From Rhodoferax sp. AJA081-3 (GTDB lineage Bacteria > Pseudomonadota > Gammaproteobacteria > Burkholderiales > Burkholderiaceae_C), in NCBI RefSeq assembly GCF_017798165.1, contig NZ_CP059068.1:1922001-1986000 (forward strand): a DNA stretch of 64,000 nt, in the 5' to 3' direction. This document shows, piece by piece, positions 54,787 through 63,947 of the stretch. Every line of letters starts with the position of its first letter. Positions within the stretch are counted from its first letter, which is position 1. The position numbers and the translations under genes were made by a program. The notes under the pieces are model-generated. The model did no database searches and was not told the origin of the DNA. It saw only the letters and a program-made list of their open reading frames with translations.

Positions 54787-56754
54787 TTATGTTTCCTTCT
54801 TTTGTGTTGGAGCGATGTCCAGTTCCACCAGCAGCGCGCCCGATTCCACCTGCTCACCAGCCTTGGCGTGCACGGCCTGCACCACGCCAGCAGCTTCGGC
54901 GCAGAGCCACATTTCCATCTTCATGGCTTCCACACACAGCAGTTGCTGGCCGGCCTGCACCGCGGCGCCCGGCGACACCAGCACCTGGGTAACCTTGCCG
55001 GCCACCGGTGAACGGGCCTTGCTGGCGTCCTTGCGTGTATCGGCATCCGGGAAGGGTGAGACCTCGGCGAATACATACGTGTGCCCGTCCAGCGCCAGGT
55101 GCAGCGTGGTGCCGGCAAACACGGCAATGGCATTGCGGGTGACGCCGTCCACTGCATAGCGCAACCGGCCCTGCGCAAACTCCAGCCCCTGGGCGTCCTG
55201 GGTCGCGCCATCCAAGGTGAGCGCCACGCCACCCTGGCGGTCCGGGCGCACACGGATGCTGCGCACCGGCTCACCGCATTGCAGCTTCAGATCAAAAGCG
55301 GCCACGCTGTTGGCGCGCCAACTGTTTCCGGCACGCATCGCCATGGCCATCGCGGCGACGCGCCACACCTCGTCGCCTGGCACCGGCGCCTGCAACAGCG
55401 CCTCGCCCTTATCCAACCATTGGTCGATCAATGTGGTTGTCATCTCCGCCTTGCGGAAGGCCGGGTGGTCCACCAGGTCGCTCAGGAAGCGGCCGTTGTT
55501 TTTCAAGCCCAGCAAGGGCGTGTTGGCCAGGGCCGCGCGCAGGCGGCGGATGGCATCGTCGCGGTCACGGCCATGGACAATGATCTTGGCAACCATGGGG
55601 TCGTAATACGGCGAGACCACACTACCCTGGGCAATGCCGTCATCCACGCGTACACCAGCATGCAGGGCGTTCGCGGGCTGCCACCACAACACGGTGCCGG
55701 TTTGCGGCGCAAAGCCGGTGTAGGGGTCTTCTACATACAGGCGGGCCTCGATGGCGTGGCCGGTCAATGTGATGTCGGCCTGCTGGGCGGGTAAGGGTTC
55801 TCCCGCCGCCACACGCAATTGCCATTCCACCAGGTCGTAGCCCGTCACCATTTCCGTCACCGGGTGCTCCACCTGCAAGCGGGTGTTCATCTCCAGAAAG
55901 TAGTGGTTCAGCTTGTCATCTACGATGAACTCCACCGTGCCCGCACCGCGGTAGCCAACGGCCAGCGCGGCGGCCACGGCATCCTGGCCCATGGCGGCGC
56001 GCATGGCGGGTGTGACCACCGGCGACGGCGCTTCTTCAATGACCTTCTGGCGACGGCGCTGGGCCGTGCAGTCGCGCTCGCCCAGGTAAACCGCGTTGCC
56101 ATGGGCGTCGGCGAAGACCTGAATCTCGATATGGCGGCCGTTGTCGATGAGACGCTCCAGCATCAGCGTGCCGTCGCCAAAGGCGCTGGAGGCTTCGCGG
56201 CGTGCGCCTTCAATACCTTGCTGCAATTCAGCTTGGGCGCGCACCAGGCGCATGCCGCGCCCGCCGCCACCGGCCACAGCCTTGACCAGCAACGGGTAAC
56301 CCAACTTCTCGGCCTCGGCGGTCAACACCGCGTCGCCCTGATCCGCTCCGAGGTAACCCGGTGCGCAGGGCACACCGGCGTCCAACATGCGACGCTTGGC
56401 CAGTGCCTTGTCGCCCATGGCTTGAATGGCGCTGGCGGGCGGGCCGATAAAGACCAGATCTGCATCGACGCAGGCCTGTGCAAAGCCCGCGTTTTCGCTC
56501 AGGAAGCCATAACCCGGATGCACGGCGTCCGCACCGGTCTTGCGTGCGGCCTCCAGGAGGGTGTCGATACGCAGATAGGACTCGGCCGCCGGCGACGCGC
56601 CAATATGTACGGCCTCATCTGCCAGCGCCACATGGGGGGCATTGCGGTCCGCATCGCTGAACACGGCCACCGTGCGATAACCTAGCTTGCGCGCGGTGCG
56701 GATGACGCGGCAAGCGATCTCCCCGCGGTTTGCGATCAAAATCTTGCTAAACAT
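54787..56754 (-). CDS. Acyl-CoA carboxylase alpha subunit (biotin carboxylase + BCCP)
   Basis: 655 residues. Biotin carboxylase domain with MFSKILIANRGEIACRVIRTARKLGYRTVAVFSDADRNAPHV, KAVAGGGGRGMRLVR (ATP grasp), RDCTAQRRRQKVIEEAPSP and EMNTRLQVEHPVTEMVTGYDLVEWQLRVAAGE. The C-terminal biotinyl domain contains CVEAMKMEMWL with the biotinylated Lys. Together with the beta subunit at 58910 it forms a methylcrotonyl-, geranyl- or related acyl-CoA carboxylase; context favours the methylcrotonyl/Liu type. The gene after it is BKACE; a palindromic repeat precedes it. Confidence 0.92.
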   Translation of the reverse strand: MFSKILIANRGEIACRVIRTARKLGYRTVAVFSDADRNAPHVALADEAVHIGASPAAESYLRIDTLLEAARKTGADAVHPGYGFLSENAGFAQACVDADLVFIGPPASAIQAMGDKALAKRRMLDAGVPCAPGYLGADQGDAVLTAEAEKLGYPLLVKAVAGGGGRGMRLVRAQAELQQGIEGARREASSAFGDGTLMLERLIDNGRHIEIQVFADAHGNAVYLGERDCTAQRRRQKVIEEAPSPVVTPAMRAAMGQDAVAAALAVGYRGAGTVEFIVDDKLNHYFLEMNTRLQVEHPVTEMVTGYDLVEWQLRVAAGEPLPAQQADITLTGHAIEARLYVEDPYTGFAPQTGTVLWWQPANALHAGVRVDDGIAQGSVVSPYYDPMVAKIIVHGRDRDDAIRRLRAALANTPLLGLKNNGRFLSDLVDHPAFRKAEMTTTLIDQWLDKGEALLQAPVPGDEVWRVAAMAMAMRAGNSWRANSVAAFDLKLQCGEPVRSIRVRPDRQGGVALTLDGATQDAQGLEFAQGRLRYAVDGVTRNAIAVFAGTTLHLALDGHTYVFAEVSPFPDADTRKDASKARSPVAGKVTQVLVSPGAAVQAGQQLLCVEAMKMEMWLCAEAAGVVQAVHAKAGEQVESGALLVELDIAPTQKKET

Positions 56755-56769
56755 CGAACACCTTCCTAA

Positions 56770-56861
56770 GAGTCTGGGTGGTAGAGCGCTTTGCGTAGGT
56801 AAAGGAGGAGCCCGCGCAGCGGGCCGGGGACACGCAGCAAAGCGCTCCGCCGCCCAGACTC
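56770..56861 (+). repeat. Covarying palindromic element, copy E
   Basis: Arms start GAGTCTGGGTGGTAG and end CGCCGCCCAGACTC, pairing with two G-U type differences and one mismatch. Boxes GTAGGTAAAGGAGGAG and CGGGGACACGCAGC on the plus strand, inner hairpin GCCCGC/GCGGGC. It occupies the 135-bp gap between the enoyl-CoA hydratase and biotin-carboxylase genes inside the operon. Confidence 0.87.
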
Positions 56862-56889
56862 CACGCGCAACTCTGTGTGTTGAAACGTC

Positions 56890-57735
56890 TCATGCTGGTA
56901 CCCAACTCGGTTTGCGCTTTTGCATAAAGGCGGCGATGCCCTCCAACCCCTCGGGGCCTTTGGCAGCGCGGGAAAAGATGGCTGCGGCAGCTTGGACCAG
57001 ATCCTGCGGTTCGCGCAGCCGGGCCTGGGCCATCAGCGCCTTGGTGTCAGCCAGTGCGCCGGGTGCGCAGGCCAGGATGTCGGCCAACACTTTGTCCAGC
57101 TCCGTTTGCAGATCGGCCGTATCGACCACAGCATGCACCAGCCCCAGGCGCAAGGCAGCGGCCGCATCCAGCCGGCCACCGGTTACCGCAAGGCGTTTGG
57201 CCTGCGAATAACCCAGGCGCTCGACCAGAAAAGGCGCGATCTGCGCCGGCACCACGCCCAGCGAGGTCTCGGGCAGCCGGAACTGCGCTGTCTCGCTGGC
57301 GATGGCTACATCGGCCACACAGGCCAGGCCAAAACCGCCGCCCATCACCGTGCCTTCCAGCACTGCCACCACGGCCAGTGGTGTCCGCGCATAGGCCACG
57401 CAGAGTTCGCCGAATGCGGCGTTGACTTCTGCAATGGGGTCCATTCCATCGGTGGGCGCCTGCAGGGCACGCATGCGGGCACCCGCCATGTCCTTCAAAT
57501 CGGCCCCGGCGCAGAAATGGCCACCAGCACCGCGCAGCACCACCACACGCACCGCATCGGGCGTGCCGCTGGTGGCTTCCGCGTCGCGCAGCACCTGGCG
57601 CAGCTCGGCCACCATCTGCAGCGACATCGCATTGCGTGCGTCTGGGCGGTTTAAGCGAATATGCAGGGTAGCCCCCGTCCGTTCTGATTGAACAGCTACC
57701 AAATTCATAGCATTTGTCGCAACTTGCATATTCAC
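56890..57735 (-). CDS. Enoyl-CoA hydratase/isomerase family protein (LiuC-like position)
   Basis: 281 residues from the GTG at 57735 that overlaps the acyl-CoA dehydrogenase stop (GTGA); ATG at 57729 or 57708 are alternatives. Crotonase signature RLNRPDARNAMSLQMVAEL, VVVLRGAGGHFCAGADLKDM (oxyanion Gly) and LEGTVMGGGFGLACVADVAIASE with the Glu in the SLGVVP loop region. It would hydrate an unsaturated acyl-CoA made by the carboxylase. Residues about 7-22 are encoded by the dispersed TAGCCCCCG motif, so the N-terminus is partly repeat-derived. Confidence 0.85.
   Translation of the reverse strand: MNMQVATNAMNLVAVQSERTGATLHIRLNRPDARNAMSLQMVAELRQVLRDAEATSGTPDAVRVVVLRGAGGHFCAGADLKDMAGARMRALQAPTDGMDPIAEVNAAFGELCVAYARTPLAVVAVLEGTVMGGGFGLACVADVAIASETAQFRLPETSLGVVPAQIAPFLVERLGYSQAKRLAVTGGRLDAAAALRLGLVHAVVDTADLQTELDKVLADILACAPGALADTKALMAQARLREPQDLVQAAAAIFSRAAKGPEGLEGIAAFMQKRKPSWVPA
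57669..57712 (+). repeat. Dispersed TAGCCCCCG motif, copy 7
   Basis: TAGCCCCCGTCCGTTCTG followed by AACAGCTACC and AATTCATAGCA. It lies inside the 5' coding region of the enoyl-CoA hydratase. Confidence 0.6.
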
Positions 57736-58883
57736 GCTTTACCGGGCAGGGTGCCTTCAAACTTGCAGATGATGCCCAGCATGATCTCGTCCGCACCGCC
57801 GCCAATCGAGATCAAGCGGCCATCGCGGTAGGACTGGGCGATAGGGTTGTCGGCGGTGAAGCCCATGCCACCCCAATACTGCAAGCAGCTGTCGGCCACC
57901 TCGCGGCTCAAACGCCCGGCCTTGAGCTTGGCCATGGAGGCCAGTCGGGTCACATCCTTGCCACCCACGTACTGCTCCACCGCACGGTAGGTCAAGGCGC
58001 GTAGGGCTTCCACCTCGGTGCGCAGCTCGGCCAAGCGGAAGTGCACGACCTGGTTGTGCAGGATGGGTTTGCCAAACGTCTGGCGTTGGCGCGTGTATTC
58101 AATGGTCTGGTCAATGAGCCGATCCAGCGAACGCAGACAACCGGCCGCGCCATACAGGCGCTCTTCCTGGAACTGCAGCATCTGCAGCATGAAACCCATG
58201 CCCTCCTGGCCGATCAGGTTCTTCTGCGGCACACGCACGTTGTCAAAGAAGAGTTGTGCCGTATCGCTGGAGTGCATGCCGATCTTCTCGATCTTCTGGC
58301 GCGTCACGCCAGGGCTGTCCAGGCGCACCACGATCATCGATTTATTCTTGTGCGCAGCACCTTCTGACGTGTTGGCCAGCAGGCAGCACCAGTCAGCCTG
58401 CATGCCATTGGTAATCCACATCTTGGAGCCGTTGATGATGTAGTCGTCACCATCCTTGCGGGCCGTGGTCTTCAGCGCTGCCACGTCCGAGCCACCACCT
58501 GCCTCGCTGACTCCCACACAACCCACCATGTCGCCGGCAATGCTGGGTGCCAGAAACTCATGGCGCAACGCGTCGCTGCCAAAACGAGCCAGTGCGGGTG
58601 TGCACATATCCGTCTGCACACCAATGGCCATGGGCACACCGCCGGCACTGCATTCACCCAGCGCCTCGGCCATGACCATGGAGTAGCTGAAGTCCAGCCC
58701 CAGGCCACCGAACTCGGTGGGGTATTTGATGCCCAACAGGCCCAGGTCACCCATCTTCTTGAACAACGCGTGGGCGGGGAAGATGCCTGCTGCTTCCCAT
58801 GCGGGCAGGTTGGGGTTGATTTCTTTCGCAACAAATTTGCGGACCGTGTCGGCGATTTGTTCGTGCTCGGGGGTGAATTTCAT
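57732..58883 (-). CDS. Acyl-CoA dehydrogenase (isovaleryl/citronellyl-CoA type candidate)
   Basis: 383 residues, normal length. FAD/acyl-CoA dehydrogenase motifs: VGCVGVSEAGGGSDVAALKT, WITNGMQADW, RQTFGKPILHNQ and LQYWGGMGFTADNPIAQSYRDGRLISIGGGADEIMLGII at the end. It would introduce a double bond into a (branched) acyl-CoA and feed electrons to ETF. First or second gene of the Liu-like operon with both carboxylase subunits, hydratase and BKACE. Substrate by context only. Confidence 0.87.
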   Translation of the reverse strand: MKFTPEHEQIADTVRKFVAKEINPNLPAWEAAGIFPAHALFKKMGDLGLLGIKYPTEFGGLGLDFSYSMVMAEALGECSAGGVPMAIGVQTDMCTPALARFGSDALRHEFLAPSIAGDMVGCVGVSEAGGGSDVAALKTTARKDGDDYIINGSKMWITNGMQADWCCLLANTSEGAAHKNKSMIVVRLDSPGVTRQKIEKIGMHSSDTAQLFFDNVRVPQKNLIGQEGMGFMLQMLQFQEERLYGAAGCLRSLDRLIDQTIEYTRQRQTFGKPILHNQVVHFRLAELRTEVEALRALTYRAVEQYVGGKDVTRLASMAKLKAGRLSREVADSCLQYWGGMGFTADNPIAQSYRDGRLISIGGGADEIMLGIICKFEGTLPGKA

Positions 58884-58909
58884 GGTGGTGTTCTGGTGTG
58901 GGTTTGGGT

Positions 58910-60526
58910 TTACATGCGGGCAACGCCGAAGGTATTGGGATGCAGCTTGCGCTGCTCGGCCTCGGCCGCCAGCGCCAAACCCAGCCCGAGAATGCGGCGC
59001 GTATCACGCGGGTCGATGATGCCGTCGTCCCACAGGCGGGCCGTGCCAAACAGCGCGGCCGACTCCTTGTCCAGCCGCAGGCGCAGGCCGTCGGACATGG
59101 CAGCCAGGGCCTCTTCATTGGCCTCCATACCGCTGCGCTCGATCTTGGCGCGGTTGACGATATCCATGACCTTGGCCGCCTGCGCCCCACCCATGACCGC
59201 CGTGCGCGCCGTGGGCCAGGCAAATATGAAACGCGGGTCGAATCCGCGACCGCACATGCCGTAGTTGCCAGCGCCGTAAGAGCCACCCAGTACAAAGGTG
59301 AACTTGGGCACCCGCGCATTGGCAACCGCCTGGATCATCTTGCTGCCGTGTTTGATGGCGCCGCCCCTCTCCGCCGCCGAACCCACCATATAACCCGTGG
59401 TGTTCTGCAAAAAGACCAGCGGTGTGCCACTCTGGTCACACAGCTGGATGAACTGCGCGGCCTTGGTCGAACCCGTGGGTTGTATCGGTCCGTTGTTGCC
59501 CAGTATGCCGACCAGGTGGCCCTGCACACGGGCGTGGCCACACACCGTCTCGGCACCGTATTCGGCCTTGAATTCCAGAAAGTCCGAGCCATCGACCAGG
59601 CGGGCGATGACTTCGCGCACGTCGTAGGGTTCGCGCTCGTCGGCGGGCACTATGCCCATCAACTCCTGTTCATCAAACAGTGGCTCGGCGAACGCGGCTG
59701 CCGCTGGCACCGTGTCCCACCGCAGCTTGTCCATCACTTCGCGTGCCATGGCGATGGCGTGGGCATCGTCTTCACACAGGTATTCACCCAGGCCGGTGAC
59801 CTGGGCATGGGTTTCGGCGCCGCCCAGTTCGTCTTCCGTGCAGTCTTCGCCAATGGCAGCCTTGACCAGCGGTGGCCCGGCCAGAAAGATATTGGAGCGA
59901 CCGCGCACCAGAATCACATAGTCCGACAGACCTGGCAAATACGCGCCACCTGCCGTGGACGAACCATGCACCACCGCAATCTGCGGCAGGCCCATGGCCG
60001 ACATACGCGCCTGGTTGGCAAAGGTGCGTCCACCGTCAATAAAGATCTCGGCTTGGTACATCAGGTTGGCACCACCGCTCTCTACCAGCGAGATCAGGGG
60101 CAGTTTGTTCTCTTGTGCAATCTGCTGCACGCGCAGTCCTTTTTTCAGACCCATGGGCGCCACGGTGCCGCCTTTGACGGCGCTGTCGCTGGCGGAAATG
60201 ATGCAGCGCTTGCCGGCCACCACACCAATACCAACAATGGAGCCACCGCCCATCACCGACTTCTTGCCGTCGTCATCGTGCATGTTCAGCCCGGCCAGGC
60301 GGCTGATCTCCAGAAACGGCGTGCCGCGGTCCAGCAGGCGGGCGACCCGCTCCCGTGGCAGCAACTGCCTGCGCTTCTCAAACTTGTCGCGTTTGGATTC
60401 GGATTCGGCAATCACCAGCCCCTCCAGGCGCTGGACTTCGGCCAGCAGACCCAACATGCGTTTGGCATTGGCAGCGAAGGCGTCGGAGGTGGGCTTTATC
60501 TTGGAACGGATGGCAGGCATTGGCAA
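58910..60526 (-). CDS. Acyl-CoA carboxylase beta subunit (carboxyltransferase)
   Basis: 538 residues, the length of methylcrotonyl-CoA carboxylase beta. MPAIRSKIKPTSDAFAANAKRM at the start, LLPRERVARLLDRGTPFLEISRLAG, VESGGANLMYQAEIFIDGGRTFANQ, GSSTAGGAYLPGLSDYVI, FLQNTTGYMVGSAAERGGAIKHGSKMI and GGSYGAGNYGMCGRGFDPRFIFAWPTAR cover both halves of the carboxyltransferase domain. It is the first gene of the operon; its promoter region contains a palindrome that fits a LiuR-type operator. Whether the substrate is methylcrotonyl-, geranyl- or another acyl-CoA is open. Confidence 0.9.
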   Translation of the reverse strand: MPMPAIRSKIKPTSDAFAANAKRMLGLLAEVQRLEGLVIAESESKRDKFEKRRQLLPRERVARLLDRGTPFLEISRLAGLNMHDDDGKKSVMGGGSIVGIGVVAGKRCIISASDSAVKGGTVAPMGLKKGLRVQQIAQENKLPLISLVESGGANLMYQAEIFIDGGRTFANQARMSAMGLPQIAVVHGSSTAGGAYLPGLSDYVILVRGRSNIFLAGPPLVKAAIGEDCTEDELGGAETHAQVTGLGEYLCEDDAHAIAMAREVMDKLRWDTVPAAAAFAEPLFDEQELMGIVPADEREPYDVREVIARLVDGSDFLEFKAEYGAETVCGHARVQGHLVGILGNNGPIQPTGSTKAAQFIQLCDQSGTPLVFLQNTTGYMVGSAAERGGAIKHGSKMIQAVANARVPKFTFVLGGSYGAGNYGMCGRGFDPRFIFAWPTARTAVMGGAQAAKVMDIVNRAKIERSGMEANEEALAAMSDGLRLRLDKESAALFGTARLWDDGIIDPRDTRRILGLGLALAAEAEQRKLHPNTFGVARM

Positions 60527-60563
60527 AAGTCCTTGCGGTGGTGTCTGGCATTAGACGGCATGG

Positions 60564-60578
60564 TTACGTTAACGTCAA
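60564..60578. promoter_or_regulatory. Candidate LiuR-type operator
   Basis: TTACGTTAACGTCAA contains the perfect 10-bp palindrome ACGTTAACGT and resembles, from memory, operators of MerR-family LiuR regulators (ACGTTAACGT-centred). It lies in the divergent gap between the acyl-CoA operon and the SCP2/MerR genes. Confidence 0.65.
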
Positions 60579-60672
60579 CATAGTGCCGCATAGGTGTTTT
60601 CACTGATGTTTAGGTGATACTAGCCAGATACGATGCGATTCCATCACCCTGACCACACAAGGAATCTCTTTT

Positions 60673-60969
60673 ATGAACCTCGAAGCCTGCACCCAAGCCA
60701 TCCGCACCAAGGTCGGCGCCGACAGCGGCCTGAACGCCACACTCAAGTTTGATTGCGGCGCCGATGGCGTCATTCGTATCGACGGTGCCTCCACCCCCAA
60801 CACCGTGACCAATGACAACGTGGACAGCGACTGCACCGTGGGCATCACGTTGGAGAACCTGAACGCCCTGCTCAGCGGCGACCTGGAGCCCACCACCGGC
60901 TTTATGGCCGGCAAGCTCAAGGTCAGTGGCGACATGGGTGTGGCCATGCGCCTGCAACGCGTGATCTGA
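60673..60969 (+). CDS. SCP2 sterol-binding domain protein
   Basis: 98 residues, a single SCP2 domain: LNATLKFDCGADGVIRIDG, DCTVGITLENLNALLSGDLEPTTGFMAGKLKVSGDMGVAMRLQRVI. SCP2 domains bind acyl-CoAs and sterol-like lipids. It is followed 3 bp later by the MerR regulator and is divergent from the acyl-CoA operon, so it is probably an accessory lipid-binding protein of the same pathway. Confidence 0.9.
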   Translation: MNLEACTQAIRTKVGADSGLNATLKFDCGADGVIRIDGASTPNTVTNDNVDSDCTVGITLENLNALLSGDLEPTTGFMAGKLKVSGDMGVAMRLQRVI

Positions 60970-60972
60970 CCG

Positions 60973-61425
60973 ATGTCCGCAAAGGACGCGCGGGCCTTTG
61001 TCGACTCGCACCGCGACGAGGCCACCACCGAACTTTTTGGTATCACCGAGTTGTGCCGCGAGTTCGGCATCACGCTGCGCGCGCTGCGTTTTTACGAAGA
61101 CAAGGGCCTGCTCGCACCCCGGCGCATCAATGGTGCACGCGTCTACACGCGGCGTGACCGCGCCCGTCTGGCGCTGATCCTGCGGGCCAAGGCGATTGGC
61201 TCACCACTCTCCGAGATCAAGCGTTACCTCGACCTGTATGGCCACCAGGGTGAGGGGCGCACCCAGCAGCTGAACTACGTCATCGAGCGCACCGACGCCG
61301 AGATTGCCGAGCTAGAGAAGAAACGCGCCCAGATCGACGAGACCCTGGCCGAGCTGCGCGTCATCAACCATTACTCCCGCACCCAGCTGGAAGCCCGCCA
61401 GCGCGCCGACGCCAAAAACGGATAG
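60973..61425 (+). CDS. MerR-family regulator, LiuR-like
   Basis: 150 residues. N-terminal MerR helix-turn-helix FGITELCREFGITLRALRFYEDKGLLAPRRINGARVYTRRDRARL, then a coiled-coil dimer helix (DAEIAELEKKRAQIDETLAEL). There are no metal-site Cys residues. The length and sequence style match LiuR, the regulator of branched-chain and isovalerate catabolism in proteobacteria. The palindrome at 60564 in the shared promoter region is a likely binding site, so it probably controls both divergent units. Confidence 0.85.
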   Translation: MSAKDARAFVDSHRDEATTELFGITELCREFGITLRALRFYEDKGLLAPRRINGARVYTRRDRARLALILRAKAIGSPLSEIKRYLDLYGHQGEGRTQQLNYVIERTDAEIAELEKKRAQIDETLAELRVINHYSRTQLEARQRADAKNG

Positions 61426-61511
61426 CGCCAAAGCGTTTGGCTGCGGCCGGAAACTGGCTATGATGCCTTGGTGCCGTCCCTGCGCAAAGCCACCCTTCTC
61501 TACGCGAGTCA

Positions 61512-62987
61512 ATGAACACCTGGTCCGCCCTTGCCGCTGCCAGCCTGCTCATTGCTTTGGCCATGGCTGCGCTGTATTGGCGTGAACGCCGCACCCGGCA
61601 ACGCCTGACCGAGGAACGGGACGAACTTGAAAAGCAGCTGCTGACCAAAGGCGGCGGCGATGCACTCACCGGGCTGATGGCCCGTGGCATGTTTGACGCC
61701 GCCATGGTCAAAAAAGCACAAGAAGTCGACCGCGGTGGCGGCACCTTCTGCGTGTTGTACGTGGCCCTGGACAATTTTGTGATGCTCAACGATGCCTTCG
61801 GCAGTGAGACCGGTGATCGCATGCTCAAAGAAGTGGCGCGACGGCTGACCTTGGCTGACGGTAAAAAGACACGCGCCTGTTACGTGTCGGTTGGCGAGTT
61901 TGCGCTTTTTGTTGACGGCGACCACCGCAGTGCCCGCAAGTCTGCGCAGCGTGTCTCCGACGCCTTGACCATACCCTTCACCTTTGATGCCATACGCGCC
62001 CAGCTCACCTGCTCCATTGGCGTGGCGGTGTACCCCGAGCATGGCGCCATTGGCAAGCTGCTGGGCAATGCAGCGCTAGCCATGCGCAGTGTCAAGTTCA
62101 ACGGCGGCAGCGATTTCTGCCTGTACGACCCCAAGATGGGCGTGGAGGTGCGGGAACAGGCCCTGCTGTTCAACGACTTGCGCAGTGCGCTGGAGAAAGG
62201 CGAGTTCGAGCTGTACTTCCAGCCCAAGATCGACGCCATCAGCTTGCAGGTTACGGGGGCGGAGGCGCTTCTCCGCTGGCACCACTCCGAACGCGGCCTG
62301 ATCAGCCCCGTGGTCTTCATCCCCCTGGCCGAGCAGTATGGATTGATTGGCCCCATTGGCGGCTGGGTGATAGAAGAAGCCTGCCGCAAGGCCGCCCGCT
62401 GGCGCGAACACGGCCTGCGCATGCGGGTGGCGGTCAATATCTCGGGTTACCAAATGCGCGAAGACGACCTGGTGGAACGCATCACGGCGGCTCTGCAACG
62501 CCATGGCATCCAGCCGGACCGGTTCACCTGCGAGATCACCGAATCCGTCGCAATGGAAGACACCAAGGTCACACAGCAGACCTTTGAGAAGATGCGCAAC
62601 GCTGGCTTCCATGTGTCCATCGACGACTTTGGCACCGGTTACTCCAGCCTGGCCGCGCTGCGCAAGCTGCCCGCCGCCGAGTTAAAAATCGACCGAGCCT
62701 TTGTGTCCGACCTGGAAGAAAGCGAAGACGCCCGCTCCATCGCCCAATCCATCGTCAACATGGCCACCGCCCTGAACCTGCGCGTGGTCGCCGAAGGGGT
62801 AGAAACGCCCGGGCAGCGCGACCTGCTGGTGGCCATGGGTTGCAACGAGCTCCAGGGCTTCCTGTTTTCCCTGCCCATGCCCGCCTATGAGCTGGAGCGC
62901 CTGGCGCTGGACGTGGACAACAAGCCGGACGAGATGGAGTTCCGCAAATCACTTTTCTCCGAAACTTATCTGGGAAAATTACACTGA
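61512..62987 (+). CDS. EAL phosphodiesterase with degenerate GGDEF domain
   Basis: 491 residues. One N-terminal membrane anchor (LAAASLLIALAMAALYW), a coiled coil, a GGDEF-fold domain in which the signature is YVSVGEFALFV (SVGEF instead of GGDEF, so it should not make c-di-GMP), and an intact EAL domain (ELYFQPKIDA, GAEALLRWHHSERGLISP, VNISGYQMRED, EITESVAMED, IDDFGTGYSSLAALRKLPAAELKIDRAF). Likely a membrane-bound c-di-GMP phosphodiesterase whose GGDEF domain may bind GTP as a switch. Probably paired with the response regulator behind it. Confidence 0.9.
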   Translation: MNTWSALAAASLLIALAMAALYWRERRTRQRLTEERDELEKQLLTKGGGDALTGLMARGMFDAAMVKKAQEVDRGGGTFCVLYVALDNFVMLNDAFGSETGDRMLKEVARRLTLADGKKTRACYVSVGEFALFVDGDHRSARKSAQRVSDALTIPFTFDAIRAQLTCSIGVAVYPEHGAIGKLLGNAALAMRSVKFNGGSDFCLYDPKMGVEVREQALLFNDLRSALEKGEFELYFQPKIDAISLQVTGAEALLRWHHSERGLISPVVFIPLAEQYGLIGPIGGWVIEEACRKAARWREHGLRMRVAVNISGYQMREDDLVERITAALQRHGIQPDRFTCEITESVAMEDTKVTQQTFEKMRNAGFHVSIDDFGTGYSSLAALRKLPAAELKIDRAFVSDLEESEDARSIAQSIVNMATALNLRVVAEGVETPGQRDLLVAMGCNELQGFLFSLPMPAYELERLALDVDNKPDEMEFRKSLFSETYLGKLH

Positions 62988-63023
62988 CACCCCCTCCTCC
63001 CGTTCGAACCATAAGGCAGTGCC

Positions 63024-63902
63024 ATGAGTTTTTTTGACCGCTTCAGAACCCTGACCAAAAAAGAAGATCCCAGACCCGACTCTGCGTTAGCCAGCCCCAT
63101 ACAAGCCGCCATAGAACGGCGACTGCGCAAACGCAAGAACGCGCGCCAAGGGGCCACGGCTTTGATCATCGACGACTCGCCCACCGTGGTGGCCGCCTTG
63201 CGCAAAATCCTGCGTTCTGCGGGTTACATCACCCAGGATGCGGGTGACGCCGAGCAGGGCCTGGCCCTGCTGACCCAGACCAAAGTCGACATCATTTTTC
63301 TGGACATTGTGTTGCCCGGCATGAACGGTTTCAGCGCCCTGCGCGCCATCCGCAAAGACCCCGCCACCCAGCAGATCCCCGTCATCATGATCAGCGGCAA
63401 CGAACACGCCACCGAGCAGTTTTATGCCAACCGCATCGGTGCCGATCTGTTCATGAAGAAACCCTTCTCGCGCTACGAGGTTTTCGCCCATATCGAGATG
63501 CTGCTGGATGCCAACCGCGAACTGCGCCGCAAGCCTGTGGGCGCGCCAAGCGCTGCACCAGCCGCTGCTGCGGCAGACGTGCAGGAAGAAATGATCCAGA
63601 CACTGCCCAGCCCGCGGTCGGCCACATCGTTGGTTATGCCCTCGGGTGGCAACAGCCTGCCCGTGCTGGACGCCCAGACGCAGTGGCCCGAACTGGAAGC
63701 CCGCAAACAACTCACCGCCATGGGGCTGCAGTACTTTGACCAGGCCCAGTTTGTGTCCGCCATCCAGCGGGGTGACCAGTTGGCGGTTGCGCTGTTTGTA
63801 GCGGGCCAGGGTGTGTCAAAGGATACGGTGGTGGATGGCAAAACGCCGCTGGCGCTGGCACAAGAGTTGGGCAAAGCAGAGGTGATCGATTTGTTGCGCT
63901 GA
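63024..63902 (+). CDS. Response regulator with receiver and C-terminal ankyrin-like segment
   Basis: 292 residues. After a basic leader of about 40 residues a receiver domain follows (ALIIDDSPTVVAALRKIL, Asp in IIFLDIVLPGMNG, MISGNEHATEQF, Lys in LFMKKPFSRYE). An Ala/Pro linker joins it to about 75 residues with QFVSAIQRGDQLAVALFVAGQGVSKDTVVDGKTPLALAQELGKAEVIDLL, which has ankyrin-repeat character. Such receivers resemble PilG/PilH-type pilus regulators. It has no DNA-binding domain. 37 bp behind the EAL gene. Confidence 0.85.
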   Translation: MSFFDRFRTLTKKEDPRPDSALASPIQAAIERRLRKRKNARQGATALIIDDSPTVVAALRKILRSAGYITQDAGDAEQGLALLTQTKVDIIFLDIVLPGMNGFSALRAIRKDPATQQIPVIMISGNEHATEQFYANRIGADLFMKKPFSRYEVFAHIEMLLDANRELRRKPVGAPSAAPAAAAADVQEEMIQTLPSPRSATSLVMPSGGNSLPVLDAQTQWPELEARKQLTAMGLQYFDQAQFVSAIQRGDQLAVALFVAGQGVSKDTVVDGKTPLALAQELGKAEVIDLLR

Positions 63903-63947
63903 CGACCATGCCGTCGTACGATGGCTCGTCCACGACGGGGGGCTTAC

